DNA of 64,000 nucleotides from Pseudoxanthomonas sp. J35 (GTDB lineage Bacteria; Pseudomonadota; Gammaproteobacteria; Xanthomonadales; Xanthomonadaceae), in NCBI RefSeq assembly GCF_000513995.1, contig NZ_AZVB01000011.1, forward strand, positions 62,138-126,137, read 5' to 3'. Made by a program: the position numbers and the translations under genes. A model generated the notes under the pieces. It was not told the origin of the DNA. It saw nothing but the letters and a program-made list of their open reading frames with translations, and ran no database searches. Shown piece after piece: positions 18,809 to 27,072 of the stretch. Positions within the stretch are counted from its first letter, which is position 1. Every line of letters begins with the position of its first letter.

Positions 18809-19834
18809 ATGAGCACCACAGAACGTCGTTTCACCGTCGCCGTCGTCGGCGCCACCGGCGCGGTCGGCGAGACCATGCTGGCCATCCTGGCCGAGCGCCA
18901 GTTCCCCGTCGGCGAGATCGTCGCCCTGGCCTCCGAGCGCTCCGCCGGCGGCGAGGTCGAGTTCGCCGGCCGCAAGGTCAAGGTCCAGGACCTGGCGACC
19001 TTCGACCCGGCCGGCGTGGACATCGCCCTGTTCTCGGCCGGCGGCAGCGTCTCCAAGGAATACGCGCCGAAGTTCGCCGCTGCCGGCGCGGTGGTGATCG
19101 ACAATTCCTCGGCCTTCCGCTACGACGACGACGTCCCGCTCGTGGTCAGCGAGGTCAACCCGGAGGCGGCGAAGAACCGCCCGCGCGGCATCATCGCCAA
19201 CCCCAACTGCTCGACCATGCAGATGCTGGTGGCGCTGGCGCCGCTGCACCGCGAGTACGGCATCGAGCGCATCAACGTCGCCACCTACCAGTCGGTGTCC
19301 GGCGCCGGCCGTTCGGCGCTGGAGGAACTGGGCCGCCAGACCGGCGCGCTGCTCAACTTCCAGGACGCCGATCCGCAGCGCTTCCCGGTGCAGATCGCCT
19401 TCAACCTGATCCCGCACATCGACGACTTCCTGGACAACGGCTTCACCAAGGAAGAGATGAAGCTGGTCTGGGAGACCCGCAAGATCCTCGGCGACGACAG
19501 CATCCAGGTGAACCCGACCGCGGTGCGCGTGCCGGTGTTCTTCGGCCACTCCGAGGCCGTGGCGATCGAGACGAAGAAGAAGGTCACCGTCGAGGCGGCG
19601 CGCGCGCTGCTGGAGAAGTCGCCGGGCGTGGAGGTGGTGGACGAGCGCAAGCCGGGCGGCTACCCGACCCCGGTCACCCACGCCTCGGGCAACGACGCGG
19701 TCTACGTGGGCCGCATCCGCGAGGACTTCTCGCACCCGCGCGGCCTCAACCTGTGGATCGTCTCGGACAACATCCGCAAGGGCGCCGCGCTCAACGCGGT
19801 GCAGCTGGCCGAGCTGGTCGCCGCCGGCGGCTGA
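18809..19834 (+). CDS. asd: Aspartate-semialdehyde dehydrogenase
   Basis: 341-residue enzyme reducing aspartyl phosphate to the semialdehyde for Lys/Thr/Met/DAP synthesis. The NADP motif VVGATGAVGETML lies at residues 11-23. The active Cys is in NPNCSTMQML (about residue 134), and FFGHSEAVAIE and GNDAVYVGRIREDFSHP follow. This form matches the shorter Asd subgroup of Pseudomonas/Xanthomonas. It begins the conserved asd-fimV-truA-trpF order. Confidence 0.97.
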   Translation: MSTTERRFTVAVVGATGAVGETMLAILAERQFPVGEIVALASERSAGGEVEFAGRKVKVQDLATFDPAGVDIALFSAGGSVSKEYAPKFAAAGAVVIDNSSAFRYDDDVPLVVSEVNPEAAKNRPRGIIANPNCSTMQMLVALAPLHREYGIERINVATYQSVSGAGRSALEELGRQTGALLNFQDADPQRFPVQIAFNLIPHIDDFLDNGFTKEEMKLVWETRKILGDDSIQVNPTAVRVPVFFGHSEAVAIETKKKVTVEAARALLEKSPGVEVVDERKPGGYPTPVTHASGNDAVYVGRIREDFSHPRGLNLWIVSDNIRKGAALNAVQLAELVAAGG

Positions 19835-19921
19835 CCGTCGGCGCCCGGCCGGGCCGGTCGACGGCCTGGCCGGGTGCTGCGCCGCGGCGCGCGCCGGCTG
19901 CTACAAACGCAGGGCGTCCGT

Positions 19922-19927
19922 TATAGT
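19922..19927 (+). promoter_or_regulatory. -10 box for fimV, possibly leaderless
   Basis: TATAGT, with the fimV ATG eight bases after its last T, close to the expected transcription start. Confidence 0.4.
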
Positions 19928-19934
19928 GCGCCGC

Positions 19935-21638
19935 ATGAAGAAGAGGGGACAGGGCGCCACGCGCCCGTGGCATTGGCTGCTGGCGCTCGCGCTCGCGCTG
20001 CCGGCCGGCAATGCGCTGGCGCTGGGGCTGGGCCAGATCCGGGTGCTGTCGGCGCCCGGGCAGCCGCTGCTGGCCGAGATCCCGATCATTTCCAACGAGC
20101 CGGGCGAGCTGGAGAACGCGCGGGCGCGCCTGGCCTCGCCGGAGACCTTCGCCCGCGTCGGCCTGCAGCCGCCGACCGGCCTGGTCAGCGACCTGCAGTT
20201 CGAGATCGCCGCCGACGCCCAGGGCCGGGCCGTGCTCCGGGTCACCAGCACGCGGGCGGTGGACGTGCCGGTGGTGGGGTTCCTGGTGGAGGTCGACTGG
20301 GGCCAGGGCCGGCTGGTGCGCGAATACTCGGCGCTGGTCAACGCGCCGCAGACCGCCGCGGCGATCGAGGCGCCGGTGATCGAGGCGCCGCAGGCGGCGC
20401 CGTCCACTGCCATCGTCCGTGCCCCGCAGGTGGAGGCTCCTGCCTCCGCGGCGCCTGCCGCGCCCCCGGTACAGCCGGCAGCGCCGGCGGCCGCACCGGC
20501 GCCGCAGCCGCGCAGCACCCCGCGCGCCAGCGCCGCGCCGGGCGAGGTGCTGGCCCGGGTCGAACGCGGTCAGACGCTTTCCCATGTCGTCGCGGCGATG
20601 GACCGCGGCGGCCACAGCTTCGACCAGGCCATGGTGGCGCTGCTGCGCGCCAACCCGGAGGCCTTCATCGGCGGCAACATCCACCGCGTCCGCAGCGGCG
20701 CGGTGCTGCGCATGCCCGGGGCCGACGACTTCGGAATGGACGCGGCCGCAGCCACCGCGCTGGTGCGCGAACACACCGCGCAGTGGCGACAGGCGACGCC
20801 GGTGCCGCAGCCGGCCGACGCCGGCACCGCCACGGCGGATGCGGCGGCCGCGAAGGCTGTGCCCGCGGCGCAGGCGCCGGCCGCGGCCGGGCAGGGCGCG
20901 CGGCTTGAAATCGCACCGGCCGTCGCGGCGGCGGGCACCCAGGCGACTGAATCCGGACTTGGCGCCGGTGGCGAGGGCGACATGCTGGCAAACGAACAAC
21001 TGCGCCAGGCCCAGGAAGACCTGGCTGCGCGCGACAGCGAGCTGCAGGAGCTGCGCAGCCGCGTCGAGGAGCTGGAGAAGCTGCAACAGCAGCAGGCCAG
21101 GCTGATCGAGCTGAAGGACAGCGAGCTGGCCGCCGCGCAGCAGGCGCTGGCGAAGACCAACGATGCCGGCGCCCAGGGCGCCGGCGGCGGCAGCCCGGCG
21201 TGGCTGTGGGGCGGTCTGGTGCTGGGGCTGGTGGTGATCGGCGCCTGGTGGCTGGCGCGCCGGCCCAAGCCGAGTCCGATCCCGCTGCAGCGCAACGGCA
21301 GCTTCGACGCCGCCGCCCTGGCCGCGGCGATGCCGCAGACCCAGCAGGATCCGGTGCTGGCCGCCGACACGCCCGACCTGGCGCACCACGCCCACGAGGA
21401 CGCGTTCGCCGCCGCAACCGCCGAGCAGGAACTGCCGGCCTGGCACGTGGACGACCCGGCCGCCGAAGTGATGCCGATCAACCCGGCCCCGGCCGGCCGC
21501 GAGCGCCTGGAACTGGCGATCGCCTACCTGGACCTGGGCGATGTGGAAACCGCGCGCACCCTGCTGCACGAGGTCGCGCTCGGCCACGATCCTTCCGCCC
21601 GCGACGAAGCGGCCCAGCTGCTGCGCGAGATCGGCTGA
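19935..21638 (+). CDS. fimV: FimV-family pilus/polarity hub protein
   Basis: 567 residues. The signal peptide ends LPAGNALA and is followed by the diagnostic [22 protein letters not shown] domain. A LysM-like segment ([17 protein letters not shown], about residue 215) and Ala/Pro-rich linkers come next. A coiled coil (about 345-405), one transmembrane helix ([19 protein letters not shown], about 420-440) and a short FimV C-terminal TPR-like helix pair complete it. FimV organises type IV pili, polarity and cAMP signalling at the cell pole. It is shorter than P. aeruginosa FimV (about 900). The ATG at 19935 is preferred over an upstream GTG overlapping the -10 box. Confidence 0.88.
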   Translation: MKKRGQGATRPWHWLLALALALPAGNALALGLGQIRVLSAPGQPLLAEIPIISNEPGELENARARLASPETFARVGLQPPTGLVSDLQFEIAADAQGRAVLRVTSTRAVDVPVVGFLVEVDWGQGRLVREYSALVNAPQTAAAIEAPVIEAPQAAPSTAIVRAPQVEAPASAAPAAPPVQPAAPAAAPAPQPRSTPRASAAPGEVLARVERGQTLSHVVAAMDRGGHSFDQAMVALLRANPEAFIGGNIHRVRSGAVLRMPGADDFGMDAAAATALVREHTAQWRQATPVPQPADAGTATADAAAAKAVPAAQAPAAAGQGARLEIAPAVAAAGTQATESGLGAGGEGDMLANEQLRQAQEDLAARDSELQELRSRVEELEKLQQQQARLIELKDSELAAAQQALAKTNDAGAQGAGGGSPAWLWGGLVLGLVVIGAWWLARRPKPSPIPLQRNGSFDAAALAAAMPQTQQDPVLAADTPDLAHHAHEDAFAAATAEQELPAWHVDDPAAEVMPINPAPAGRERLELAIAYLDLGDVETARTLLHEVALGHDPSARDEAAQLLREIG

Positions 21639-21650
21639 GCCAGGACGATC

Positions 21651-22424
21651 ATGCGTTACGCGCTCGGCGTCGAATACGACGGCGGCGGATTCCAGGGTTG
21701 GCAGGGCCTGGGGCCGTCCGGGCCGCCGACCGTGCAGGCCACCCTGGAGCAGGCGCTGTCCTCGGTCGCCGACCAGCAGATCACCGTGACCTGCGCCGGC
21801 CGCACCGACGCCGGCGTGCATGCCGAATGCCAGGTGGTCCACTTCGACAGCACCGCGCTGCGCGACCCGCGCGCGTGGACGCTGGGCGTCACCGGCCGGC
21901 TGCCACCCCAGGTCTGCGTGCGCTGGTGCGTGCCGGTACCGCTGGAATTCAATGCCCGCTTCTCGGCACGGGCGCGCCGCTACCGCTACCGCCTGGTCAA
22001 CCGCCAGGTGCGGCCGGCGCTGTACCGCCAGCTGATGGCCTGGGAACGGCGGCCGCTGGATGCCGAGGCCATGCACCGGGCCGCCCAGGCGCTGCTGGGC
22101 GAGAACGACTTCAGCGCCTTCCGCACCGTGCACTGCCAGGCCCCGCACGCCCGCCGCGACCTGCAGGAGATCCTGGTACGACGGGCCGGCGAGGTGGTGG
22201 AGATCGAGGTGCAGGCCAATGCATTCCTCCATCACATGGTTCGGAATATCGTGGGCTCCTTGCTGGAGGTGGGCGCCGGCGCGCGGCCGGAATCGTGGAT
22301 CGCCGAGCTGCTGGCCGGGCGCGACCGCACCCTCGCCGGGCCCACCGCGCCGCCGCAGGGACTGGTGTTCCTGCGTCCGCTGTATCCGTCCGAATGGGGC
22401 CTGCCCGCGGAGGTGACGTTGTGA
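21651..22424 (+). CDS. truA: tRNA pseudouridine(38-40) synthase
   Basis: 257 residues. The catalytic Asp is in [18 protein letters not shown] (about residue 53). [18 protein letters not shown] and [17 protein letters not shown] are family signatures. It modifies U38-40 in tRNA anticodon arms. It follows fimV by 12 bases and overlaps trpF (GTGA). Confidence 0.96.
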   Translation: MRYALGVEYDGGGFQGWQGLGPSGPPTVQATLEQALSSVADQQITVTCAGRTDAGVHAECQVVHFDSTALRDPRAWTLGVTGRLPPQVCVRWCVPVPLEFNARFSARARRYRYRLVNRQVRPALYRQLMAWERRPLDAEAMHRAAQALLGENDFSAFRTVHCQAPHARRDLQEILVRRAGEVVEIEVQANAFLHHMVRNIVGSLLEVGAGARPESWIAELLAGRDRTLAGPTAPPQGLVFLRPLYPSEWGLPAEVTL

Positions 22425-23074
22425 GCCGCATCCTCTATCGCACCCGGATCAAGTTCTGCGGGATGACCCGTCCGGGCGACGTGCGCCTGGCCAGCGAGCT
22501 GGGCGTGGACGCGGTCGGCTTCGTGTTCGCCGAAAGCAGCCCGCGGCGGATCACCGCCGGCGAAGCCCGGCAGCTGCGCACGGCGCTGGCGCCGATGGTC
22601 AGCAGCGTGGCCCTGTTCCGCAACAACACCGCCGCCGAAGTGCGCGACGTGGTGCGCCAGGTGCGGCCCTCGCTGCTGCAGTTCCATGGCGAGGAAGAGG
22701 ATGCGTTCTGCCGCACCTTCCGCGTACCGTTCCTCAAGGCGGTGCCGATGGGCGGTGGCGAGACCTGGGATGCGCGCGCGTTGCAGCAGCGCTGGCCGCA
22801 TGCCGACGGCTTCCTGTTCGACAGCCACGGCACCGGCGGCTCCGGCGGCACCGGCCACGCCTTCGACTGGAAGAAGCTCCCGACCGGGCTGCACCGGCCG
22901 TTCGTGCTGGCCGGCGGCATCACCGCCGACAACGTCTACGACGCGATCCTCGCCACCCAGCCGTGGGCGGTGGACGTGGCCAGCGGCATCGAGCTATCGC
23001 CCGGCATCAAGGACGGCGACAGGATGCGGCGCTTCGTCGCCGAGGTGCGGCGGGCGGACTGCAGCTTCAACTAG
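22421..23074 (+). CDS. trpF: Phosphoribosylanthranilate isomerase
   Basis: 217-residue TIM-barrel enzyme of tryptophan synthesis. The catalytic Cys is in [11 protein letters not shown] (about residue 13) and the Asp in [15 protein letters not shown] (about 130). Phosphate-binding GGI/ASGIE loops are present ([28 protein letters not shown]). The GTG start overlaps the truA stop, so translation is coupled. In related genomes trpB/trpA follow closely; here a 7-kb island intervenes. Confidence 0.96.
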   Translation: MSRILYRTRIKFCGMTRPGDVRLASELGVDAVGFVFAESSPRRITAGEARQLRTALAPMVSSVALFRNNTAAEVRDVVRQVRPSLLQFHGEEEDAFCRTFRVPFLKAVPMGGGETWDARALQQRWPHADGFLFDSHGTGGSGGTGHAFDWKKLPTGLHRPFVLAGGITADNVYDAILATQPWAVDVASGIELSPGIKDGDRMRRFVAEVRRADCSFN

Positions 23075-23081
23075 CGCCCTC

Positions 23082-23266
23082 GTAGAGTCGGGCTTGCCCG
23101 ACTCCCCCGCATGATGCGCCCGCGCGCACGAACAGCGCGTCACGCCCGGTAGAGTCGGGCTTGCCCGACTCCTCCGCCTGATGTACCCGCGCGCACGAAC
23201 GGCTCGGCACGCCCCGTAGAGTCGGGCTCGTCCGACTCCCCCGCCCAATATCCCCGCCCACGTGAG
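23082..23266 (+). repeat. Tandem array of GTAG REPs, 67-base period
   Basis: Units start at 23082, 23149 and 23216 with GTAGAGTCGGGCTTGCCC or near copies, then CGACTCC-CCGC-ATGAT-CCCGCGCGCACGAAC. The first two are exactly 67 bases apart; the third diverges after about 35 bases. It marks the left edge of the accessory island. Confidence 0.8.
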
Positions 23267-23268
23267 AC

Positions 23269-23292
23269 GCAGCGGGGCAAGCCCGGCTCTAC
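23269..23292 (-). repeat. GTAG REP closing the array
   Basis: Inverted 5607-type core with one stem mismatch (CCCGGCTC for CCCCGCTC). Confidence 0.75.
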
Positions 23293-23352
23293 AGGGGCTG
23301 TCCCTTTCGCGCCGGGGCGGAGAGGCCGTTGTGCACCATCGGGCTGCCGCCT

Positions 23353-23733
23353 TCAGCCGCTCCTGCGCACGCGCGAAGAAGCCAGCTGCGCTTCGGCCAG
23401 GCCCAGCAGCATGCGCCGGGTTTCGCGACCGGCGGTCCGGAAGGCCAGCAGCAGGCGGCGCTCGAGCGGATCGTCGACCAGCTCCGCATCGGCTGGCGGT
23501 TCGGCGGCAGGGGATTCGTCGTAGGCCAGCGGGCCGCGGCCGGTGGCCAGCCATTCGAAGCGCACGCCGGTCACGCAGGCCAGGCGCTCCAGCCGTGCCG
23601 TTGCCGGCATCACGCCGACGGCGCTTTCCCAGTTCGCCACCGCGCCACGGGTCACGCCCAGTTGCGCGGCCAGCATTTCCTGCGACAGTCGCGCCCGCTG
23701 GCGCGCGATGCGGATCCGCATTGCAAGGTCCAT
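23353..23733 (-). CDS. XRE-family transcriptional regulator
   Basis: 126 residues. A Cro/C1-type helix-turn-helix lies at about residues 5-62 (ARQRARLSQEMLAAQLGV, then TRGAVANWESAVGVMPA), ending in the FEWLATGRGP cap common in phage-like XRE repressors. The C-terminal half is acidic then helical (about 78-126) and may dimerise. It is divergent from the membrane fusion gene, with candidate operators between them. It is therefore the likely local regulator of the peptide export cluster; this is inference from position. Confidence 0.85.
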   Translation of the reverse strand: MDLAMRIRIARQRARLSQEMLAAQLGVTRGAVANWESAVGVMPATARLERLACVTGVRFEWLATGRGPLAYDESPAAEPPADAELVDDPLERRLLLAFRTAGRETRRMLLGLAEAQLASSRVRRSG

Positions 23734-24041
23734 ATGCCACCGCCTGCTCGTCCGTGCAGTCCGCCCAGCCTAGTCCCGGCGAACCGGGCCCCGCAAGCGG
23801 AGGTCCGGGTGCAAGCGATATTGGCGATTCCTGTGCAGTTCCGCTTGCAGGCTCGGTCCGGCCGAAGCGGCAGTGCAGGCGTGCGCCGCCATGCAAGCGG
23901 AACTGCCGTCGGCCGGGCAGTTTTCCGACTTGCGCGCGAGGCCAGGGCGGCGGGAGGATCGGTCGCCCCTCGCTGCCGGATCCGCGCGGCGGGGCGGAGC
24001 GGGGCGAAGGATCGCGCCGGATGCGTGCAAAGGAGTGCCGC
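23734..24041. promoter_or_regulatory. Divergent control region with TGCAAGCG motifs
   Basis: The 308-base spacer carries CAGTTCCGCTTGCA (23836-23849) and its perfect inverse TGCAAGCGGAACTG (23892-23905). A further TGCAAGCGA lies at 23810-23818 and a CGCAAGCGG at 23792-23800. These are candidate binding sites for the divergent XRE regulator. An AAGGAG Shine-Dalgarno ends the region. No strong -10/-35 was identified. Confidence 0.5.
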
Positions 24042-25286
24042 ATGAGCGAAGGGCTTTTCCGCAGGGAAGCACTGGACGCGCGCCGCAGCAGCTGGCTGGG
24101 CGGCATCCAGCTGGCGCAGCCGGTGCGGCTGTGGATGCTGACGCTGGGCGCCGCCATCGCGGCCTCGGCGGTAATCCTCTTCCTGGTGCTGGGCACCTAC
24201 ACCCGTCGCTCGACCGTGACCGGCCATCTGGTGCCGACGCGCGGGCTGTCGACCGTCGTGGCGCCGGCCCGCGGCGTGGTCGGCAGCGTCGAAGTGCAGG
24301 AAGGCGACCGCGTGCGCGCCGGGCAACCCCTGGCGGTCGTCACCGTGCCGCGCGCCACGCCTGGCAACGGCGATACGCTCGCGGCGCTGGAGGAGCGCCT
24401 GCAACGCCGGCAGGAAGGCCTGGACGCCGGCCGCTCCGCGCAACTGCAGCAGTTGCGCGTGCAGGAGGCGGGGTTGCGGTCGCAGCTGGCCACCGCGCGC
24501 CGCGAACTGGCGCAGGTCGAGGCGGAGATCGCCACCCGCCGCGAGCAGGTCCGCATCGCCCGCGAGACCCTCGATCGCCTGCGCCAGCTGGAGGACGTGC
24601 GTTACGTGAGCCTGCTGCAGATCAAGCAGCAGGAATCGGCGGCGCTGGCCCAGCTCGGCGAGATGCAGGTGCTGGAACGGCAGGCCACGGCGACCCGCCG
24701 GATGATCGCCCAGCTCGAACAGGCCCTGGCCGAGCTGCCGGCGCAGCGCGGCAGCACCAACGCCGGTTACGCGCGCGAGCTGGCGGCGCTGGAACAGGAA
24801 CAGGTGGAAACGCGCGCACGCGGCGAACTGGTGCTGACCGCCGCGGTGGACGGCATCGTCACCACGCAGCTGGCCAAGCCCGGCCAGGCGGTGCAGGCCG
24901 GGCAGCCGCTGCTCACCGTGCTGCCCGGCGACGGCGTTCTCGAGGCGGAACTGCTGGTACCCAGCCGCGCAATCGGCTTCATCGAACCTGGCGACAGGGT
25001 GATGCTGCGCTACCAGGCATACCCGTACCAGAAATTCGGCCACCAGCAGGGGCGGGTCGAACGCATCAGTCGCAGCGCGCTGGGGCCGGGCGAACTGGGC
25101 GACGCGCAGGCGGCCGAGCCGTCCTACCGCGTCACCGTGGCCCTGGCCCGGCAGGCCGTGGTCGCCTACGGCAGGGAAGAGCCGCTGCGGCCGGGAATGC
25201 TGCTGGACGCCGACATTCTGGGCGAGCAGCGGCGGCTGGTCGAATGGCTGCTGGAGCCGCTGTACTCGCTCAAGGGTGTCGGCTGA
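24042..25286 (+). CDS. CvaA-like HlyD-family membrane fusion protein for peptide export
   Basis: 414 residues, close to colicin V CvaA (413). LFRREALDARRSSWLGGIQL precedes a single inner-membrane helix (about 30-52). A half-lipoyl motif follows (VVAPARGVVGSVEVQEGDRV, about 75-95), then a long coiled coil (about 110-250) and a second lipoyl/beta-barrel part (VDGIVTTQLAKPGQAVQAGQPLLTVLPGD). It should bridge the ABC exporter to an outer-membrane TolC-type channel; no tolC gene is in the window. The ATG has AAGGAG eight bases upstream. First gene of the export operon. Confidence 0.93.
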   Translation: MSEGLFRREALDARRSSWLGGIQLAQPVRLWMLTLGAAIAASAVILFLVLGTYTRRSTVTGHLVPTRGLSTVVAPARGVVGSVEVQEGDRVRAGQPLAVVTVPRATPGNGDTLAALEERLQRRQEGLDAGRSAQLQQLRVQEAGLRSQLATARRELAQVEAEIATRREQVRIARETLDRLRQLEDVRYVSLLQIKQQESAALAQLGEMQVLERQATATRRMIAQLEQALAELPAQRGSTNAGYARELAALEQEQVETRARGELVLTAAVDGIVTTQLAKPGQAVQAGQPLLTVLPGDGVLEAELLVPSRAIGFIEPGDRVMLRYQAYPYQKFGHQQGRVERISRSALGPGELGDAQAAEPSYRVTVALARQAVVAYGREEPLRPGMLLDADILGEQRRLVEWLLEPLYSLKGVG

Positions 25287-25359
25287 GCCGGAGGAATGGA
25301 ATCCCCGATGTAGTCCCGGTCATGGCGCAGGAAGCGCCGCAACGAAGAGGAGAAGAGTG

Positions 25360-25452
25360 ATGGACACACTTGGAATGGAATGGTCCTGCATGATGACGGG
25401 CACTGACTTTACCGGGACAAGACGCCTGTCCACCCCTAGGAGGCACAGATGA
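25360..25452 (+). CDS. 30-residue small ORF, first of three overlapping pairs
   Basis: Starts MDTLGMEWSCMMTGTDF and ends STPRRHR. It has a good AGGAG Shine-Dalgarno seven bases upstream, and its TGA overlaps the next ATG (ATGA). There is no double-glycine leader and no recognised family. It could be a leader ORF that couples translation of the secreted protein downstream, or a degenerate precursor. Its position repeats the peptide-partner pattern of the two later pairs. Confidence 0.4.
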   Translation: MDTLGMEWSCMMTGTDFTGTRRLSTPRRHR

Positions 25453-25742
25453 AAGCCGTGGCCATCGTTCTGCTTGCGGGATTCGCTGGCGGCTCTGCAA
25501 TCAGTCCTTCCGCAGGGCGAGCCCTGGAGTTCTGCAACTCGAACAATCTTCCGGACAGCACCAGGATCGAGATCTCGGTCAGCACCGGGGAGGGCTCGGT
25601 TGGGGCTGGAGGTGGCGCTCGACACAGCGCTACCGTGACCGTGAAAACGAGCTGCGGCGAGCTTCGGGAACTCGCCGACGGGAAGAAGCCCCGTGAGGGA
25701 AGAATGGTTCAAGACCAAGGAGAGAATGATGCGGAACATTGA
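25449..25742 (+). CDS. Small secreted protein of the peptide cluster (unrecognised)
   Basis: 97 residues. Sec-type signal peptide MKAVAIVLLAGFAGGSAI with probable cleavage near SAGRA-LEF. The mature part has two Cys (EFCNSNN and KTSCGEL) that may form a disulfide, a Gly/Ser-rich centre and a charged tail. It has a strong AGGAGG site. The 3' end overlaps the first precursor gene by 14 bases. No family was recognised. A partner or immunity-type role is suggested only by context. Confidence 0.65.
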   Translation: MKAVAIVLLAGFAGGSAISPSAGRALEFCNSNNLPDSTRIEISVSTGEGSVGAGGGARHSATVTVKTSCGELRELADGKKPREGRMVQDQGENDAEH

Positions 25743-25875
25743 CATGATCGAAGCCGAAGCTGTCTGTGGTGGGTACCAGGAGGAATCTCCACCCGTATTC
25801 AATGAGGCGGTATGGAACCAGTTGCTGCGTTTACTCGAATGGCAGGAAAAGGATCCTTATCGTCGGGAGAAGTGA
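25729..25875 (+). CDS. Double-glycine peptide precursor 1 (microcin-V-type leader)
   Basis: 48 residues. The leader MRNIDMIEAEAVCGG is 15 long, starts MR and ends GG like the colicin V leader MRTLTLNELDSVSGG. Hydrophobic/acidic residues fall at the positions expected for C39 recognition. Cleavage leaves a 33-residue peptide starting YQEESPP, with a central amphipathic helix AVWNQLLRLLEWQEK; net charge about -2 and no Cys. The ATG at 25729 is preferred over the adjacent upstream ATG because AAGGAG lies six bases before it. Its TGA overlaps the next ATG (TGATG). Confidence 0.85.
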   Translation: MRNIDMIEAEAVCGGYQEESPPVFNEAVWNQLLRLLEWQEKDPYRREK

Positions 25876-26321
25876 TGCGCTTCATGATCCCTGTCGCGCT
25901 TCTGCTCCTTCCTGCGCAGGTTCCGGCGCAGGAGGATGTGGATGCGCCGCCCTTCTATCCTGCTGAGGACGCCAGACGCCTCGCGTACGAGCCCATCGCC
26001 TACATGGTGGACGATGAGACTTGCGAGCGGGTCGAGGGTCATCTTCTCGCGGACGGGAGCCTGGCAGGAGAAGGTAAGAAAGGTGCGCTGTTCCGCCTGG
26101 ATAGTCCCCAGCGACCATTCATGCGGGTCGCGACGCGTGCGGATGGGGTCTATGTGGCAAGGTTTCCAGCCAGTCCTGGCGAAGTCACCCTGGCGAGGGC
26201 CTACGTGGTTGACCGTCGTTCAAGGCGATACATCTATGGCAAGGCCACCGTCGCGAAGTGCGTAGAGGGGCGAGCCGAGGTTGGCTTGCCACAATCAGCC
26301 GATGGCGGCAGCGGTATTTGA
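25875..26321 (+). CDS. Secreted partner protein 1, paired with precursor 1
   Basis: 148 residues. Signal peptide about 1-19 (LLLLPAQVPAQ). The mature part has MVDDETCERVEG, PFMRVATRADGVYVARFPAS, PGEVTLARAYVV and YGKATVAKC, giving a beta-rich pattern with two Cys. It is clearly paralogous to the protein at 26545, which keeps the same blocks and both Cys. No known family was recognised. The ATG overlaps the precursor stop and has GGGAG upstream. A periplasmic immunity protein or peptide-binding partner is the working hypothesis. Confidence 0.75.
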   Translation: MRFMIPVALLLLPAQVPAQEDVDAPPFYPAEDARRLAYEPIAYMVDDETCERVEGHLLADGSLAGEGKKGALFRLDSPQRPFMRVATRADGVYVARFPASPGEVTLARAYVVDRRSRRYIYGKATVAKCVEGRAEVGLPQSADGGSGI

Positions 26322-26393
26322 GTCGGAAAGGATTGCCAGACGGACTGGCGACCCATGGACACAGGGAATGTGTCGTAGATCAAGGAGGACACC

Positions 26394-26552
26394 ATGCGCA
26401 TCGTCGATGTTGCCGACATGGAGCTCGTGGCCGGTGGGTACGAACCTGGCGACTTTCCGGAGCACGATTACGAAGAGGTCGAGAGGCAGCTGCCGCAACT
26501 GGTCGATCTGCTCGAGGATCAGGTCCGGCGTAACGGCCCGCGGCATGGTTGA
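26394..26552 (+). CDS. Double-glycine peptide precursor 2 (microcin-V-type leader)
   Basis: 52 residues. The leader MRIVDVADMELVAGG is again exactly 15 long with GG at its end. The predicted mature peptide is 37 residues starting YEPGDFPEHDYEE. It has an amphipathic helix VERQLPQLVDLLEDQV, about 10 acidic against 4 basic residues, and no Cys. It has a near-perfect AAGGAGG site five bases upstream. Both mature peptides begin Tyr plus Gln/Glu and share a Q-L-x-x-L-x-x-L-L-E spacing. Its end overlaps the next gene by 8 bases. Confidence 0.85.
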   Translation: MRIVDVADMELVAGGYEPGDFPEHDYEEVERQLPQLVDLLEDQVRRNGPRHG

Positions 26553-27027
26553 CGCACAGCGGCCAGGCTGGACCAGCCTGCTGTTTCTGGTGGGAATTCA
26601 CGCTGCACAGGCAGCAGTGCCTGTGCAGCTGCCCACATACTCGCGGGCTGTCGATCCGGCGGGATTTCCTGCGGCGCGCATGATCGATGATGCGAACTGC
26701 GAGGTCGTCTCCGGCGTGAGGCGCCGCGGCAATGACGGGGTCTTCAGGCTGGTTCCCCATGCCTCGGCCGCCCTGTATCGCAAGGGCAGTCCCGGTATGC
26801 CGTTCATGCGGGTCCAGTCAGGCGAGGACGGGATCTTCGCTGTCCGTTTTCCGGCGGTTCCCGGCGAGGTGATCCGGATGCGAGCGTACGTCGTCGAGGA
26901 GAAGACCGGGACTGTCCGCTACGGGAATGCAAGAACGATGAAATGCATCAAGGCCAAGGTATCGGTGGGCGAAGTGTTACCGGCGGCAGGGGGAGGGGAA
27001 CCGCACCCGTTGGCGGCAGAGGAGTAG
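26545..27027 (+). CDS. Secreted partner protein 2, paralogue of partner 1
   Basis: 160 residues. Signal peptide about 1-23 (SLLFLVGIHAAQA). Shared blocks with partner 1 are MIDDANCEVVSG, GVFRLV, PFMRVQSGEDGIFAVRFPAV, PGEVIRMRAYVV and YGNARTMKC. The gene has no Shine-Dalgarno of its own; its ATG lies 8 bases inside precursor 2, so it probably depends on translation of the peptide gene. Followed by 45 bases and the ABC exporter. Function unknown. Confidence 0.75.
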   Translation: MVDAQRPGWTSLLFLVGIHAAQAAVPVQLPTYSRAVDPAGFPAARMIDDANCEVVSGVRRRGNDGVFRLVPHASAALYRKGSPGMPFMRVQSGEDGIFAVRFPAVPGEVIRMRAYVVEEKTGTVRYGNARTMKCIKAKVSVGEVLPAAGGGEPHPLAAEE

Positions 27028-27072
27028 CCGCAGGACGCACCGGGAGCTTGTATTCGCAAGGAGGCGAGGCAG

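Noticed and set aside
23082-23266. CRISPR-like array
   Set aside because: The unit is a contiguous 67-base tandem repeat headed by a REP palindrome. There are no unique spacers of constant length and no cas genes.
25449-25493. GG at residues 14-15 of the 97-residue protein as a third double-glycine leader
   Set aside because: The segment is uninterrupted hydrophobic sequence after Lys2, so it is a Sec signal peptide, unlike the polar C39 leaders.
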